Assembly: GCA_002747395.1 (NCBI GenBank)
Contig: PDPE01000037.1
Span: 1 to 64,000, forward strand
Length of the DNA: 64,000 nt
Direction: 5' to 3'
Source: Pseudomonadota bacterium
Lineage (GTDB): Bacteria; Pseudomonadota; Gammaproteobacteria; Pseudomonadales; Oleiphilaceae
The notes below the pieces were generated by a model. It did no database searches and was not told the origin of the DNA. It saw nothing but the letters and a program-made list of their open reading frames with translations. The position numbers and the translations under genes are program-made. Shown one piece after another: positions 16,683 through 26,327 of the stretch. Every line of letters begins with the position of its first letter. The first letter of the stretch is position 1.

Positions 16683-17630
16683 ATGACTGGTGTGCTAGAT
16701 ACTGTTAATCAAAAGACTCAACTGGTGGGTGAAAACCGGTTGGAGCTTCTCCTGTTCCGGTTAAATGGTTCGCAAATATACGGAATCAATGTCTTTAAGG
16801 TAAAGGAAGTGCTGCAATGCCCGAAACTGACCATGATTCCCCAACGCCACCCGGTGGTAAGGGGGGTTGCCCATATTCGTGGAGGAACGATGCCCATTCT
16901 GGATATGGGGATGGCGACCGGGCAATCCGGCATACCTGAGGAAGATGTGGTTAACTGTTTTGTGATCATTACCGAGTACAACAGAAAAACCCAGGGCTTT
17001 TTGGTGAAGGGCGTGGAACGCATTGTCAATTTGAACTGGGGAGATATTCATCCGCCACCAAAAGGCGCAGGCAAGGATAACTACCTGACTGCGGTCACCC
17101 AGCTCGATGATCAACTGGTCGAAATCATTGATGTTGAAAAAATACTCGCAGAAGTCGCTCCCGAAGAAGATAATGTCAGTGAAGAGCTGCTCGATAAAAG
17201 CGAAAAGATAGATATCCACAAGCAGAAAATATTGATAGTCGATGATTCATCCGTTGCCAGAAAACAGATTCAGAACTGTATGCATGCGGTAGGCCTTGAA
17301 ACAGTGACCATGAATAATGGTCAGCAAGCCTATGATTATTTGTGTAATCTCATCGCCGACGGCAAGAAGGTTTCTGACCATATACTGTTGATGATATCGG
17401 ATGTGGAAATGCCGGAAATGGATGGTTACACGCTTACTACCAAGTGTAAGAGCGAGCCGGCTTTAAGTGAACTGTTTATTATGCTTCATACTTCCCTGAG
17501 TGGCGTTTTCAACCGGGCTATGGTTGAAAAGGTCGGGGCAGATGATTTTATGGCCAAATTCAGCCCGGACGAGTTGGCAGAACGGGTGATGTATTTGATT
17601 GATTCTGAATTGCCTGGAACTTCTGGATAA
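16683..17630 (+). CDS. cheV: Chemotaxis coupling protein CheV
   Basis: A 315-residue fusion of a CheW-like domain (about residues 18-160; RLNGSQIYGINVFKVKEVLQ, HPVVRGVAHIRGG) and a response-regulator receiver (about 180-305; ILIVDDSSVARKQI, phospho-acceptor Asp in LLMISDVEMPEMDGY). CheV links chemoreceptors to CheA and tunes adaptation through phosphorylation. GGAGTCGG lies just before ATG 16683. It is followed after 23 nt by cheR and is divergent from flgA. Confidence 0.96.
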   Translation: MTGVLDTVNQKTQLVGENRLELLLFRLNGSQIYGINVFKVKEVLQCPKLTMIPQRHPVVRGVAHIRGGTMPILDMGMATGQSGIPEEDVVNCFVIITEYNRKTQGFLVKGVERIVNLNWGDIHPPPKGAGKDNYLTAVTQLDDQLVEIIDVEKILAEVAPEEDNVSEELLDKSEKIDIHKQKILIVDDSSVARKQIQNCMHAVGLETVTMNNGQQAYDYLCNLIADGKKVSDHILLMISDVEMPEMDGYTLTTKCKSEPALSELFIMLHTSLSGVFNRAMVEKVGADDFMAKFSPDELAERVMYLIDSELPGTSG

Positions 17631-17653
17631 CAGCCTCTGCCGAGACACAGTTA

Positions 17654-18499
17654 ATGATTTTAAAGGATCCTTCTCCAGACGAATATAATGCGTTCAAGGA
17701 CTTTCTTGAGAGTGCCTGCGGTATACTGCTGGGAGAAAACAAGCAGTATCTGGTGAAAAGTCGTTTGCACAAAATTATGGAAGCCGAGAAATCGGACTCG
17801 CTTGCAGATTTGGTGAACAGGCTCAAGCCGGGCCTTGCGAGCCTGAATAGTGGCCTGCGGGAATCTGTTATTGATGCCATGACCACCAATGAAACCCTCT
17901 GGTTTCGAGACAATCATCCATTCCGGATTCTTTCGGATATAATCATTCCGGAAATATCAGAAAAGATCGGAGCGCAGCCCATGCGCATCTGGTCTGCGGC
18001 CTGTTCTACCGGTCAGGAACCATACTCTGTGGCCATGATCGTTGATGAGTATAAGCGCGCTCGCCCTGCCGGGTTGCGGGGAGGGGTCAATATTGTTGCT
18101 ACAGATATCTCGAGGCGCGTGCTGGAAAACGCGAAGACGGGCACCTATGAGATGCTGGCCATCGGGCGTGGTTTGTCAACAGAGCGTCAGGAAAGGTATT
18201 TCAGAAAAAATCCTGACGGGTTATGGCAGGTGAACAGGGAGATTCAGAAAAGTGTTGACTTCAGGGTACTGAATCTTTTGGAAGGGTATTCCAGCCTGGG
18301 TAAATTTGATGTCATTTTTTGTCGAAATGTACTGATTTATTTTTCCGCCGATTTGAAAAAGGATATTTTGAGTCGCATGCATGGTGCCCTGAAGCCTGGC
18401 GGATACCTGGTGCTGGGAGCTTCAGAGTCCCTGAATACACTTACTGACAAATATGAAATGGTGCACTGCAGTCCGGGTATTATCTATCGGGCAAAATAA
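17654..18499 (+). CDS. cheR: Chemotaxis protein methyltransferase CheR
   Basis: A 281-residue AdoMet-dependent enzyme that methylates glutamates on chemoreceptors. The N-terminal helical CheR domain spans about residues 5-75 and the catalytic domain follows (IWSAACSTGQEPYSVAM; FDVIFCRNVLIYF; LVLGASESL). There is no beta-subdomain insertion anomaly. It is co-transcribed with cheV. It may serve both the membrane chemoreceptor (1.1 kb) and the soluble receptor (36.4 kb) seen here. Confidence 0.96.
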   Translation: MILKDPSPDEYNAFKDFLESACGILLGENKQYLVKSRLHKIMEAEKSDSLADLVNRLKPGLASLNSGLRESVIDAMTTNETLWFRDNHPFRILSDIIIPEISEKIGAQPMRIWSAACSTGQEPYSVAMIVDEYKRARPAGLRGGVNIVATDISRRVLENAKTGTYEMLAIGRGLSTERQERYFRKNPDGLWQVNREIQKSVDFRVLNLLEGYSSLGKFDVIFCRNVLIYFSADLKKDILSRMHGALKPGGYLVLGASESLNTLTDKYEMVHCSPGIIYRAK

Positions 18500-18503
18500 A
18501 ATG

Positions 18504-21500
18504 TCACAGGTCGTAGGCGAGGCTGGGCATTAACCAGCGTTCTGTTTCAGCAACGGTCATATTTTTTCTCTTTGCGTAATCCTGAACCTGGTCTTTGGCC
18601 AGCCTGCCAATGGCGAAATACTGGGATTCCGGGTGAGAAAAGTAAAATCCGCTGACTGAAGCGGCGGGCATCATGGCAAAGTGCTCGGTCAACTCAACGC
18701 CGATTGTTTCAGGCGCCGACAGGAGTTTGAACAGGGTGGCTTTTTCGGTATGATCCGGGCAGGCCGGGTAGCCGGGTGCCGGGCGAATACCTGTGTATCT
18801 CTCTTTAATCAGTTCTTCATTGGTCAGGGTTTCATCCGGTTGATACCCCCAGATTTCTGTTCGTACCAAATGGTGCATTCTTTCAGCAAAGGCTTCTGCC
18901 AGACGATCCGCCAGTGCCTTGACCATGATGCTGTTGTAGTCATCGTTCTGTCTCTGGTATTCCTGAGCCAGCTCTTCGGCACCGATGCCGGTGGTGACAG
19001 CGAAGCCTCCTACATGGTCGGATTTTTTTGCCTCTGCCGGGGCGATGTAATCTGACAGGCAGTAGTTGGGTTTGCCGTTCATTTTTTTACTTTGCTGCCT
19101 GAGACCGTGCAGGCGAGCCAGTGCAGAGTTTGCTGCCTTGTCGGATTCGCTGGCAAATACGTCGATATCGTCGCCAACAGCGTGAGCGGGCCAGATGCCG
19201 ACAACGCCCTTTGCGGTGAGCAGTTTATTGTCGATAATATGCTGCAAGAGTCGTTGGGCATCATCAAACAGTGTTTTTGCCGCCTCACCTTTTTTGGGGT
19301 CATCGAATATTGTCGGGTATTTGCCTGACATATCCCAGGAAATAAAGAAAGGTGTCCAGTCGATGTAATCGATCAGGTCATTCAACGGGAAGTCCTCAAA
19401 CACCCTGGTTCCAATCAGGTTGGGGCGGGGCGGGGTGTAGCCCGGCCAGTCAAGATCGGGTTTGTTGTTTACTGCTTCCGTGTAGGTTAACAGCGGGCTT
19501 CTGTCGGTCTTTTTGGCCCTCCTGATACGCACTGCCTCGTATTCTTCTCTGGTCTCCGATACAAACGGCGCTTTCAGGGTGTCGCTGATAAGCCGGGTGG
19601 CAACGCTGACACTGCGCGATGCATCGGTTACGTAAACGGCGATATCATTGGTGTACTGGGGTTCGATCTTGACCGCTGTGTGTGCTTTTGATGTTGTCGC
19701 ACCACCAATCATCAGCGGGATATTCATTCCGATACGTTGCATTTCCTGGGCAACGTAGACCATTTCGTCGAGAGAAGGGGTAATCAGGCCACTCAATCCA
19801 ATAATATCAACCTTCTCTTTTTGTGCGGTTTCGAGAATTTTCTCGCAGGGAACCATCACCCCCAGGTCAATGACCTCGAAATTGTTACACTGCAATACCA
19901 CGCCAACAATGTTTTTGCCGATATCGTGAACATCGCCCTTTACCGTGGCCATAAGAATTTTGCCCTTGGCTTCGGCTGTTTCACCCTTTTCTTCTTCGAT
20001 ATAGGGAATAAGGTGAGCGACCGCCTGTTTCATTACCCGGGCACTTTTCACCACCTGGGGCAAAAACATTTTGCCTTCACCAAACAGGTCTCCAACCACA
20101 TTCATCCCCTGCATGAGCGGGCCTTCAATGACTTCAATCGGGCGGTTTGCTGCCAGCCTTGCTTCTTCCGTATCTTCAATAATATGACTGGTGATCCCTT
20201 TCACCAGTGCGTGCGCCAGCCGTTTTTCTATCGGCAGTTGGCGCCAGGCGTTGTCTTCCTCTTTTTGCTTGCCGGTTCCACCAACAAACCGGTTTGCCAC
20301 GTCAAGCAGGCGCTCTGTTGCATCCGGGCGCCGGTTCAGTACCACATCTTCTACGCGCTCGCGCAGTTCGGGGGGAATTTCATCATAGATGACCAGTTGC
20401 CCCGGATTGACTATGCCCATATTCATACCGGCTTTGATGGCGTGGTATAAAAAGACGGAATGGATTGCCTCCCGAACCGGGTTGTTACCCCTGAAGGAGA
20501 AGGAAACATTGCTGACGCCTCCTGAAATACTGGCGTATGGCAGGTTTTGCCTGATCCATCGGGTGGCTTCAATAAAGTCTACCGCGTAGTTGTTGTGCTC
20601 CTCTATGCCGGTAGCGACTGCAAATATATTCGGGTCAAAAACAATATCTTCGGGTGGAAAGCCAATGCCGGTCAGCAGGTCGTAGGAGCGCTTGCATATT
20701 TCCTTTTTACGCTCGAAAGTATCCGCCTGACCGGTTTCATCGAATGCCATGACAACGGTTGCCGCGCCATACTTCATGCAGTCCCGGGCCTTGTCCAGAA
20801 AGTCCTGTTCACCTTCTTTCAGGCTGATAGAGTTAACAATGGACTTGCCCTGAATACACTTTAACCCTGCTTCGATCACATCCCATTTTGATGAGTCAAC
20901 CATAATGGGAACACGCGAAATATCGGGCTCGGAGGCGATCAGGGACAAGAAGGTCTGCATTGCCTCTTTGGAGTCGAGCATTCCCTCATCCATGTTGATA
21001 TCAATAATCTGGGCGCCATTTTCAACCTGTTGCTGTGCGACCTCCAGTGCTTCTTCAAACTGTTCTTCCTTGATCAGGCGCAGGAATTTTGCCGAGCCGG
21101 TGACATTGGTTCGCTCTCCCACATTGACGAACAGCAAATCTTCTTTCACCGTAAAAGGCTCAAGCCCTGATAACCGCATGACCCTTTCAGGTTGCGCCGG
21201 GGTTCTCGGAGGCAGGTTGGCTACACGCTCGGCAATGGCGGCAATGTGCTCCGGCGAAGAGCCGCAACAGCCACCAATAATGTTGACCAGCCCGTCTTTG
21301 GCAAACTGTTCGATAATCGTGGCCATTTCATCCGGTGTTTGATCATATTCACCAAACTCATTCGGCAATCCGGCATTCGGGTGGGCACTGACAAAGCACT
21401 CCGCCTTGCTGGCGAGCTCGGCAACATAGGGGCGCAAGGCGTCGGCCCCGAGTGCGCAGTTAAGGCCGACGGCCAGGGGGTGGCAATGACGAACCGAGTT

Positions 21501-22205
21501 CCAGAATGCTTCGGTGGTCTGGCCGGAGAGGGTGCGGCCCGATGCATCGGTAATGGTTCCCGAAAGCATAATCGGCAAGTCGAGATGGTTATCTGACAGA
21601 TACTGCTGTACCGCATAGATGGCGGCCTTGGCGTTCAGCGTGTCAAAGATGGTTTCGATCAGCAGAATGTCTACGCCACCCTCGACCAGGGCTCTGGTGG
21701 ATTCGTAGTAGTCTTCTGCCAGTGCATCGAAACTGGTATTTCGATACCCCGGGTTGTTTACATCGGGAGAGATGGAAGCGGTTTTGGAGGTTGGCCCCAG
21801 TACGCCGGCAACGAAACGCGGTCTGTCAGGGGTTTGAGTGGTGATTTCGTCGGCAACTTCCTTTGCCAGCCGGGCAGACTGGAAATTGATTTCATACACC
21901 AGATCCGTCATGTCGTAATCGGCCTGGGATGCAATGGTGGCATTGAAGGTATTGGTTTCCAGGATGTCTGCACCGGCCTGTAAATATTGCCTGTGTATGT
22001 CCTTGATAATCTCTGGCTGAGTCAGGGAAAGCAGATCGTTATTGCCCTTGATCTCTTTGTGAAAGTCTGCAAACCTTTCGCCCCGATAATCTTCCTCGGT
22101 CAACTTGTGGCGCTGAATCATCGTACCCATCGCGCCATCGAGAATCAGTATTCTTTGATCGAGGGCGGATTGCAGGAGGGATTTACGCGCATTGGTACTG
22201 GTCAT
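18504..22205 (-). CDS. metH: Cobalamin-dependent methionine synthase MetH
   Basis: A 1233-residue, four-module enzyme transferring methyl from methyltetrahydrofolate to homocysteine. In order: homocysteine domain ([14 protein letters not shown]; zinc Cys in GGCCGSS), pterin domain ([22 protein letters not shown]), cobalamin domain with the His ligand in [11 protein letters not shown] (about residue 757, E. coli His759), and the AdoMet activation domain ([24 protein letters not shown]). The frame is open a further 46 codons upstream to 22343, but [12 protein letters not shown] at 22205 matches the usual N-terminus. It is convergent with cheR and divergent from nfuA. Confidence 0.97.
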   Translation of the reverse strand: MTSTNARKSLLQSALDQRILILDGAMGTMIQRHKLTEEDYRGERFADFHKEIKGNNDLLSLTQPEIIKDIHRQYLQAGADILETNTFNATIASQADYDMTDLVYEINFQSARLAKEVADEITTQTPDRPRFVAGVLGPTSKTASISPDVNNPGYRNTSFDALAEDYYESTRALVEGGVDILLIETIFDTLNAKAAIYAVQQYLSDNHLDLPIMLSGTITDASGRTLSGQTTEAFWNSVRHCHPLAVGLNCALGADALRPYVAELASKAECFVSAHPNAGLPNEFGEYDQTPDEMATIIEQFAKDGLVNIIGGCCGSSPEHIAAIAERVANLPPRTPAQPERVMRLSGLEPFTVKEDLLFVNVGERTNVTGSAKFLRLIKEEQFEEALEVAQQQVENGAQIIDINMDEGMLDSKEAMQTFLSLIASEPDISRVPIMVDSSKWDVIEAGLKCIQGKSIVNSISLKEGEQDFLDKARDCMKYGAATVVMAFDETGQADTFERKKEICKRSYDLLTGIGFPPEDIVFDPNIFAVATGIEEHNNYAVDFIEATRWIRQNLPYASISGGVSNVSFSFRGNNPVREAIHSVFLYHAIKAGMNMGIVNPGQLVIYDEIPPELRERVEDVVLNRRPDATERLLDVANRFVGGTGKQKEEDNAWRQLPIEKRLAHALVKGITSHIIEDTEEARLAANRPIEVIEGPLMQGMNVVGDLFGEGKMFLPQVVKSARVMKQAVAHLIPYIEEEKGETAEAKGKILMATVKGDVHDIGKNIVGVVLQCNNFEVIDLGVMVPCEKILETAQKEKVDIIGLSGLITPSLDEMVYVAQEMQRIGMNIPLMIGGATTSKAHTAVKIEPQYTNDIAVYVTDASRSVSVATRLISDTLKAPFVSETREEYEAVRIRRAKKTDRSPLLTYTEAVNNKPDLDWPGYTPPRPNLIGTRVFEDFPLNDLIDYIDWTPFFISWDMSGKYPTIFDDPKKGEAAKTLFDDAQRLLQHIIDNKLLTAKGVVGIWPAHAVGDDIDVFASESDKAANSALARLHGLRQQSKKMNGKPNYCLSDYIAPAEAKKSDHVGGFAVTTGIGAEELAQEYQRQNDDYNSIMVKALADRLAEAFAERMHHLVRTEIWGYQPDETLTNEELIKERYTGIRPAPGYPACPDHTEKATLFKLLSAPETIGVELTEHFAMMPAASVSGFYFSHPESQYFAIGRLAKDQVQDYAKRKNMTVAETERWLMPSLAYDL

Positions 22206-22208
22206 GTC

Positions 22209-22234
22209 TGTTGTTTTCCGATGTTGTTTTCCGA
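22209..22234. repeat. Perfect tandem duplication 2 x 13 bp at the metH leader
   Basis: TGTTGTTTTCCGA occurs twice, ending 3 nt before the metH start codon. On the metH strand each copy contains TCGGAAAA, so the only Shine-Dalgarno-like sequence of metH is duplicated. Confidence 0.92.
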
Positions 22235-22261
22235 AGCAGGAGGGTCGGTTATAAAAAAACG

Positions 22262-22300
22262 GGCAATTGTAGCAGAAAAAGACCGGGTTATCTGTACCCG
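22262..22300 (-). promoter_or_regulatory. metH: Possible metH promoter and leader stem-loop
   Basis: On the minus strand TGCTACAAT resembles an extended -10 element. Just upstream of it CGGGT-acagata-ACCCG followed by GTCTTTTTCT looks like a short terminator-type hairpin. The two overlap, so only one may be functional. No -35 is evident and no cobalamin or SAH riboswitch pattern was recognised. Confidence 0.3.
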
Positions 22301-22447
22301 TATCACAGCCGTTGGCATGTCGGGCGCAAAAACCGGTTTTCAATCGGGTTATCGCGCGAGAATGAACCCGAGTGGTTTACCTGGTCTTTATCCTCGTGGA
22401 AAGATTGCGTAGAATACCGGAATCCTATCATTCAGGTGATCACATTC

Positions 22448-22475
22448 ATGGTAACAGTTCAATGGTAACAGTAAC
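22448..22475. repeat. nfuA: Duplicated start region of nfuA (2 x 14 bp)
   Basis: ATGGTAACAGTTCA is followed by ATGGTAACAGTAAC. The second ATG (22462) starts nfuA. The first opens a six-codon frame (MVTVQW) ending at TAA 22466-22468, overlapping the nfuA start. AGGTGATC lies about 8 nt before the first ATG, so that one has the better ribosome-binding site. Confidence 0.85.
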
Positions 22476-23040
22476 GGAATCAGCACAAGAATATTTGGCC
22501 GGTCTTCTGGAAAAACAGGAGACGGAGGGAATGTCCGTGAGGATGTTTGTCGCTCAACCTGGTACACGAAGTGCCGAGACCTGTCTGGCGTATTGTCGGC
22601 CTGATGAGGTAAAAATGGAAGATGAGCGAATCAATTACGATAATCTGGTTGTTTACCTGGATGCTGTGAGTGTGCCCTACCTGGAAGAAGCCGTTGTGGA
22701 TTATGACAAGGATCGTATGGGCGGGCAGCTAACAATCAAGGCACCGAACGCGAAAGTGCCCAATATTGCCGAGGATTCCCCTCTGCCAGAAAAAATAAAC
22801 TATATGCTGGCAACGGAAATCAATCCGGGTTTGGCCTCTCATGGTGGTGAGGTGACCCTGATCGAGGTGAAGGATGGCATTGCCCGCCTGAGATTTGGAG
22901 GAGGTTGCCAGGGCTGCAGTGCGGTCAGCCTGACCTTGAAAGAAGGTGTGGAGAAAAGACTGATCGAGCAAATCCCCGAGCTGAAAGGGGTTATGGATGT
23001 TACCGATCACTCCATAACGGAAGGTGCCTACTATCAGTAA
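22462..23040 (+). CDS. nfuA: Fe-S biogenesis/carrier protein NfuA
   Basis: A 192-residue protein that carries [4Fe-4S] clusters to client enzymes. The N-terminal part is a degenerate A-type scaffold domain lacking the metal-binding cysteines, and the C-terminal NifU domain has GGGCQGC with Cys149 and Cys152, the same numbering as E. coli NfuA. This numbering supports ATG 22462, although the frame stays open upstream to 22372. Its stop codon lies in the first unit of a 19-bp tandem array. Confidence 0.96.
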   Translation: MVTVTESAQEYLAGLLEKQETEGMSVRMFVAQPGTRSAETCLAYCRPDEVKMEDERINYDNLVVYLDAVSVPYLEEAVVDYDKDRMGGQLTIKAPNAKVPNIAEDSPLPEKINYMLATEINPGLASHGGEVTLIEVKDGIARLRFGGGCQGCSAVSLTLKEGVEKRLIEQIPELKGVMDVTDHSITEGAYYQ

Positions 23041-23138
23041 CGTTGTGTATTTTCAGTAACGTTGTGTATCTTCAATAACATTGTGTGTCTTCAGTATCAT
23101 TATGTATTTTCAGTAACACCAGTAACACCGTGTATCTT
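23035..23138. repeat. Tandem array of 5 x 19 bp starting inside nfuA
   Basis: Units begin at 23035, 23054, 23073, 23092 and 23120; the first is CAGTAACGTTGTGTATTTT. A 9-bp partial unit sits at 23111-23119. The nfuA stop TAA is part of unit one, and later copies keep the same phase with scattered substitutions. A 10-bp direct repeat GCCGGATATT (23143 and 23159) follows. Confidence 0.93.
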
Positions 23139-23194
23139 CAAAGCCGGATATTGCCAGCGCCGGATATTATATTAACCCCGGGGAATACTGATCA

Positions 23195-24070
23195 ATGATA
23201 ATTCGATTTGCTTGTGCTTTTTTTGCCTTGGTATTTATGTTGCCTCTGTCTGCCTTTGCCGGGCGGGTTGAACTGTTTCCCTATGGTAAGGTATTAAAGG
23301 AGAACAGCATTAAAAGCAGTGATTACCTGGTTGTTGCCGACCAGGTAAAATGGGTCAACAATACACTCAGGCTGGACTCGGAAATTCGTTTGACAGCGGA
23401 AGGCGAAAAGCGTTTGCAACTGATCGATCCCGGGCATTCCAGCAAGCAGGCTTTTCTTTTTATGCAGTCCGGGTTGGAAGCCCGGGGTGCAAAACCTGTC
23501 TTTGTCTGTCAAGGGCGCGATTGCGGGGCCAGTAACCTCTGGGCAAATCAGGTGTTTCAGGTTTCCAGGTTGTACGGAAAAGATCGGGAACAGTTTTATG
23601 GCCTGTACGCCCTGAACCAGGAGGGGCACCACCAGCTTGTTATTGTTTACGCCATCAAGCGGGGCAACGGGCGGGTGTATCTGTACACCGAACAGTTAAC
23701 AGCCCAAACCATTCCTCCTGAACTTGCCAAATACTTTGGAGATCAGAAACCGCAATTGCGCAGTATTGAAGTCAGCCTGTCAGAAAGGAAACTGTCGGAT
23801 ATTTTTGCCAGTGAACTGTTTTCTCGCGTCAAAGCCATGCTGGATGACAATCCGGCCATAACACTCTGGCTGGTTTGCAGGGTCGAAAATGAGGCGGCGA
23901 CCTATGCGGATTCTGTAAAGGCATCCAGAGAGATAGTGGAATCGGCCCGGGAATGGCTGGTGGCAAAAGGCGTATCCGCTTCCCGAATTGCGACCCTGGG
24001 TATCGGGCCATTTCCTCTCGAATATAAAAAGGGTGGCGGCACACTTGATATTCACTTTGTTCAGAATTAA
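23195..24070 (+). CDS. Periplasmic DUF4892-domain protein
   Basis: A 291-residue protein with a clear signal peptide (cleavage after LSAFA, about residue 22). The body has the DUF4892 pattern: an R-V-E-L-F-P start, RLTAEGEKRLQLIDPG, then FVCQGRDCGASNLWANQVF with two conserved cysteines likely disulfide-bonded, then QFYGLYAL. The last about 90 residues resemble an OmpA-type peptidoglycan-binding fold (WLVCRVENEA...ASRIATLGIGPFPLEY). Role unknown; an envelope location is likely. Confidence 0.8.
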   Translation: MIIRFACAFFALVFMLPLSAFAGRVELFPYGKVLKENSIKSSDYLVVADQVKWVNNTLRLDSEIRLTAEGEKRLQLIDPGHSSKQAFLFMQSGLEARGAKPVFVCQGRDCGASNLWANQVFQVSRLYGKDREQFYGLYALNQEGHHQLVIVYAIKRGNGRVYLYTEQLTAQTIPPELAKYFGDQKPQLRSIEVSLSERKLSDIFASELFSRVKAMLDDNPAITLWLVCRVENEAATYADSVKASREIVESAREWLVAKGVSASRIATLGIGPFPLEYKKGGGTLDIHFVQN

Positions 24071-24102
24071 CCAGCACCAGAAATACGATCCGGGATACTA
24101 TT

Positions 24103-25050
24103 GTGGAAAAAGCCCTTTTTGCCCGATTTAAACGTAATGAGCTGGTTCAGCAGCTTTCCACTGTCAATGATTATGTGCGTTTTTGTCTCTCCCGGTTGAA
24201 CGAGGCAGATGTGTTTTTTGGTCATGGAAATGACAATAGCTGGGACGAGTCGCTTCATCTTGTTTTGCACAGTCTCCACCTGCCTTCCGATATCAACCCC
24301 GTACTCCTTGATGCGTCGCTTTCCATGGAAGAGCGAGAGCTGTTGCTTGATCGAATCGGGCAGCGAATCGATGACCGGGTGCCCAATGCCTATATACTCG
24401 GGGAAGCCTGGTTTCTGGGGATTCCGTTTCATGTCGATGAAAGGGTGTTGATACCGCGTTCACCCATAGCGGAGTTGATAGAACACGGGTTTGAACCCTG
24501 GATTCACCCCGGAGCCATTAGCCGCGTGCTGGATTTGTGTTGCGGGAGCGGGTGTATCGGTATTGCCACTGCAATGATATGTGAACATGTGTCGGTCGAC
24601 CTGGTTGATATCTCGCCGGGCGCACTGGAAGTGGCAGTGTCCAATATCGAGCGACACCATTTGCAATCACGTGTGAAAACAATAGAAAGTGACTTGTTCA
24701 GCCAGCTATCGGAAAAATATGACCTGATCCTTTCCAACCCCCCCTATGTAGATAGCCGGGATCTGGCCGAGATGCCCGCCGAGTTTGACAAGGAGCCGGT
24801 TTTGGGGTTGCAGGCCGGGGAAGACGGACTGGATATAGTGCGAAGAATACTCAAGCATGCGCGAACCTGCCTGAATGATGGTGGTGTGCTGGTTGTTGAA
24901 GTGGGGAACAGCTGGCAGGCACTTGAGGCTCTGTATGCCGAGGTACCCTTTACCTGGATTGAATTCGAAAACGGGGGTGGCGGAGTGTTTGTTCTGACCG
25001 CCCTGGAACTGGATCGCTATCAGTCGGTATTTGATTTCAATTGCCGTTAA
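24103..25050 (+). CDS. prmB: Ribosomal protein L3 glutamine methyltransferase PrmB
   Basis: A 315-residue AdoMet enzyme of the HemK/PrmC fold that N5-methylates a glutamine of 50S protein L3. The AdoMet loop is LDLCCGSGCIGIA (about residues 142-154) and the catalytic NPPY is near residue 212, followed by EPVLGLQAGEDGL. The long helical N-terminal domain separates PrmB from PrmC. The start is GTG at 24103. prmB upstream of aroC is a conserved order in Pseudomonas. Confidence 0.94.
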   Translation: MEKALFARFKRNELVQQLSTVNDYVRFCLSRLNEADVFFGHGNDNSWDESLHLVLHSLHLPSDINPVLLDASLSMEERELLLDRIGQRIDDRVPNAYILGEAWFLGIPFHVDERVLIPRSPIAELIEHGFEPWIHPGAISRVLDLCCGSGCIGIATAMICEHVSVDLVDISPGALEVAVSNIERHHLQSRVKTIESDLFSQLSEKYDLILSNPPYVDSRDLAEMPAEFDKEPVLGLQAGEDGLDIVRRILKHARTCLNDGGVLVVEVGNSWQALEALYAEVPFTWIEFENGGGGVFVLTALELDRYQSVFDFNCR

Positions 25051-25057
25051 CAAGCAT

Positions 25058-25095
25058 TGTGGTGGTCTGAATTGTATGTGGCGGTCTGAATCGCC
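25058..25095. repeat. Tandem duplication 2 x 19 bp
   Basis: The unit TGTGGTGGTCTGAATTGTA (25058-25076) is followed by a copy with five mismatches (25077-25095), starting 7 nt after the prmB stop. Confidence 0.8.
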
Positions 25096-25179
25096 AGGGT
25101 TATCCTGGGCGGGAGAATCTGTCGGGGGCATAGTCGCAGGTCAGGTTAAAATTCTTCAATCAGCGAAACGGCGTTGGTG

Positions 25180-25185
25180 TATAAT
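25180..25185 (+). promoter_or_regulatory. aroC: Likely -10 box of aroC
   Basis: A consensus TATAAT sits 33 nt before the aroC start, preceded by TTGGTG. No strong -35 is present at 17 nt, so activator help or an extended -10 is possible. Confidence 0.5.
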
Positions 25186-25217
25186 GCCGCGCAAACAGTT
25201 TTAGGTGAAGTCGGGAT

Positions 25218-26321
25218 ATGTCTGGAAATTCGATTGGGAAGTTATTTACAGTTACCACTTTCGGCGAAAGTCACGGTTTGGCACTTGGAGCCATTGTCGA
25301 TGGCTGTCCGCCCGGGCTGGCATTGTCAGAGGCAGACCTTCAGCAAGACCTGGATCGCAGGAAGCCGGGAACATCCAGGCATACCACCCAGCGCAGGGAA
25401 GCTGACCGGGTTACCATTCTGTCTGGCGTGTTTGAGGGGAAGACGACCGGAACCCCGATTGGCCTGTTGATAGAAAATACGGATCAGCGCTCAAAGGATT
25501 ATTCCGCTATCAAGGATCAGTTTCGCCCGGCTCATGCCGATTATGTCTACAACCAGAAATATGGCTTCCGCGACTACCGTGGCGGTGGCCGGTCTTCTGC
25601 CCGCGAAACGGCGGTTCGAGTGGCGGCAGGAGGAATCGCCCGAAAGTATCTGGCGCACAGTGAGGGAATCACTGTTCGTGGCTACCTCTCCCGGCTTGGC
25701 CCGATTGGTACGGTAACCGACAGCTTTGACTGGAACCAGGTGAACAGGAATCCGTTTTTCTGCCCGGATGCGGCGCTTGTCGCCGAGCTTGAAGCCTATA
25801 TGGACGCCTTGAGAAAAGAAGGTAATTCCATTGGCGCTGAAGTGACAGTGGTTGCAGAAAACGTCCCCCCGGGATTGGGGGAGCCGGTTTTTGATCGTCT
25901 TGATGCCGAACTGGCTCATTCCCTGATGAGTATCAATGCGGTGAAAGGGGTGGAAATTGGACAAGGTTTCGGGGTCGTTGATTGCAAGGGCACTGATCAC
26001 CGGGACGAGATGACTCCGAAGGGTTTTCTGTCCAATAATGCCGGTGGAATCCTGGGTGGCATTTCAAGCGGTCAGGACGTGATTGCCCGAATCGCGCTAA
26101 AGCCAACGTCCAGCCTGCGCTTGCCTGGCAAGAGCATTGATTTGAACGGCAACCCGATTGAAGTGGTGACACACGGCCGCCATGACCCCTGTGTCGGCAT
26201 TCGTGCTACCCCCATCGCCGAGGCGATGGTGGCGATCACCCTGATGGATCATTACTTGCGTCATCGGGGGCAAAACAGCGATGTATCTTGCCAAACCCCT
26301 GTTATCGGAGGCGCGAACTGA
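25218..26321 (+). CDS. aroC: Chorismate synthase AroC
   Basis: A 367-residue FMN-dependent enzyme making chorismate from EPSP, the last shikimate step, which supplies the trp genes later in the window. Signatures: [37 protein letters not shown] and SVHARHD-type [11 protein letters not shown]. Length is standard. ATG 25218 has TCGGGAT upstream. It is followed after 6 nt by an MFS gene, as in Pseudomonas. Confidence 0.98.
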   Translation: MSGNSIGKLFTVTTFGESHGLALGAIVDGCPPGLALSEADLQQDLDRRKPGTSRHTTQRREADRVTILSGVFEGKTTGTPIGLLIENTDQRSKDYSAIKDQFRPAHADYVYNQKYGFRDYRGGGRSSARETAVRVAAGGIARKYLAHSEGITVRGYLSRLGPIGTVTDSFDWNQVNRNPFFCPDAALVAELEAYMDALRKEGNSIGAEVTVVAENVPPGLGEPVFDRLDAELAHSLMSINAVKGVEIGQGFGVVDCKGTDHRDEMTPKGFLSNNAGGILGGISSGQDVIARIALKPTSSLRLPGKSIDLNGNPIEVVTHGRHDPCVGIRATPIAEAMVAITLMDHYLRHRGQNSDVSCQTPVIGGAN

Positions 26322-26327
26322 TCGGTG

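Noticed and set aside
14694..18499. Unusual separation of flgA/flgM/flgN and cheV/cheR from flgBCDE
   Set aside because: Pseudomonas also keeps this small group apart from the main flgB operon, so it is normal for the lineage.
22206..22380. Cobalamin or SAH riboswitch upstream of metH
   Set aside because: The region lacks the conserved B12-box and SAH core sequences and contains instead a 13-bp duplication.
23035..23138. CRISPR-like array after nfuA
   Set aside because: Units are contiguous without unique spacers, include a stop codon and are imperfect; no cas genes are near.
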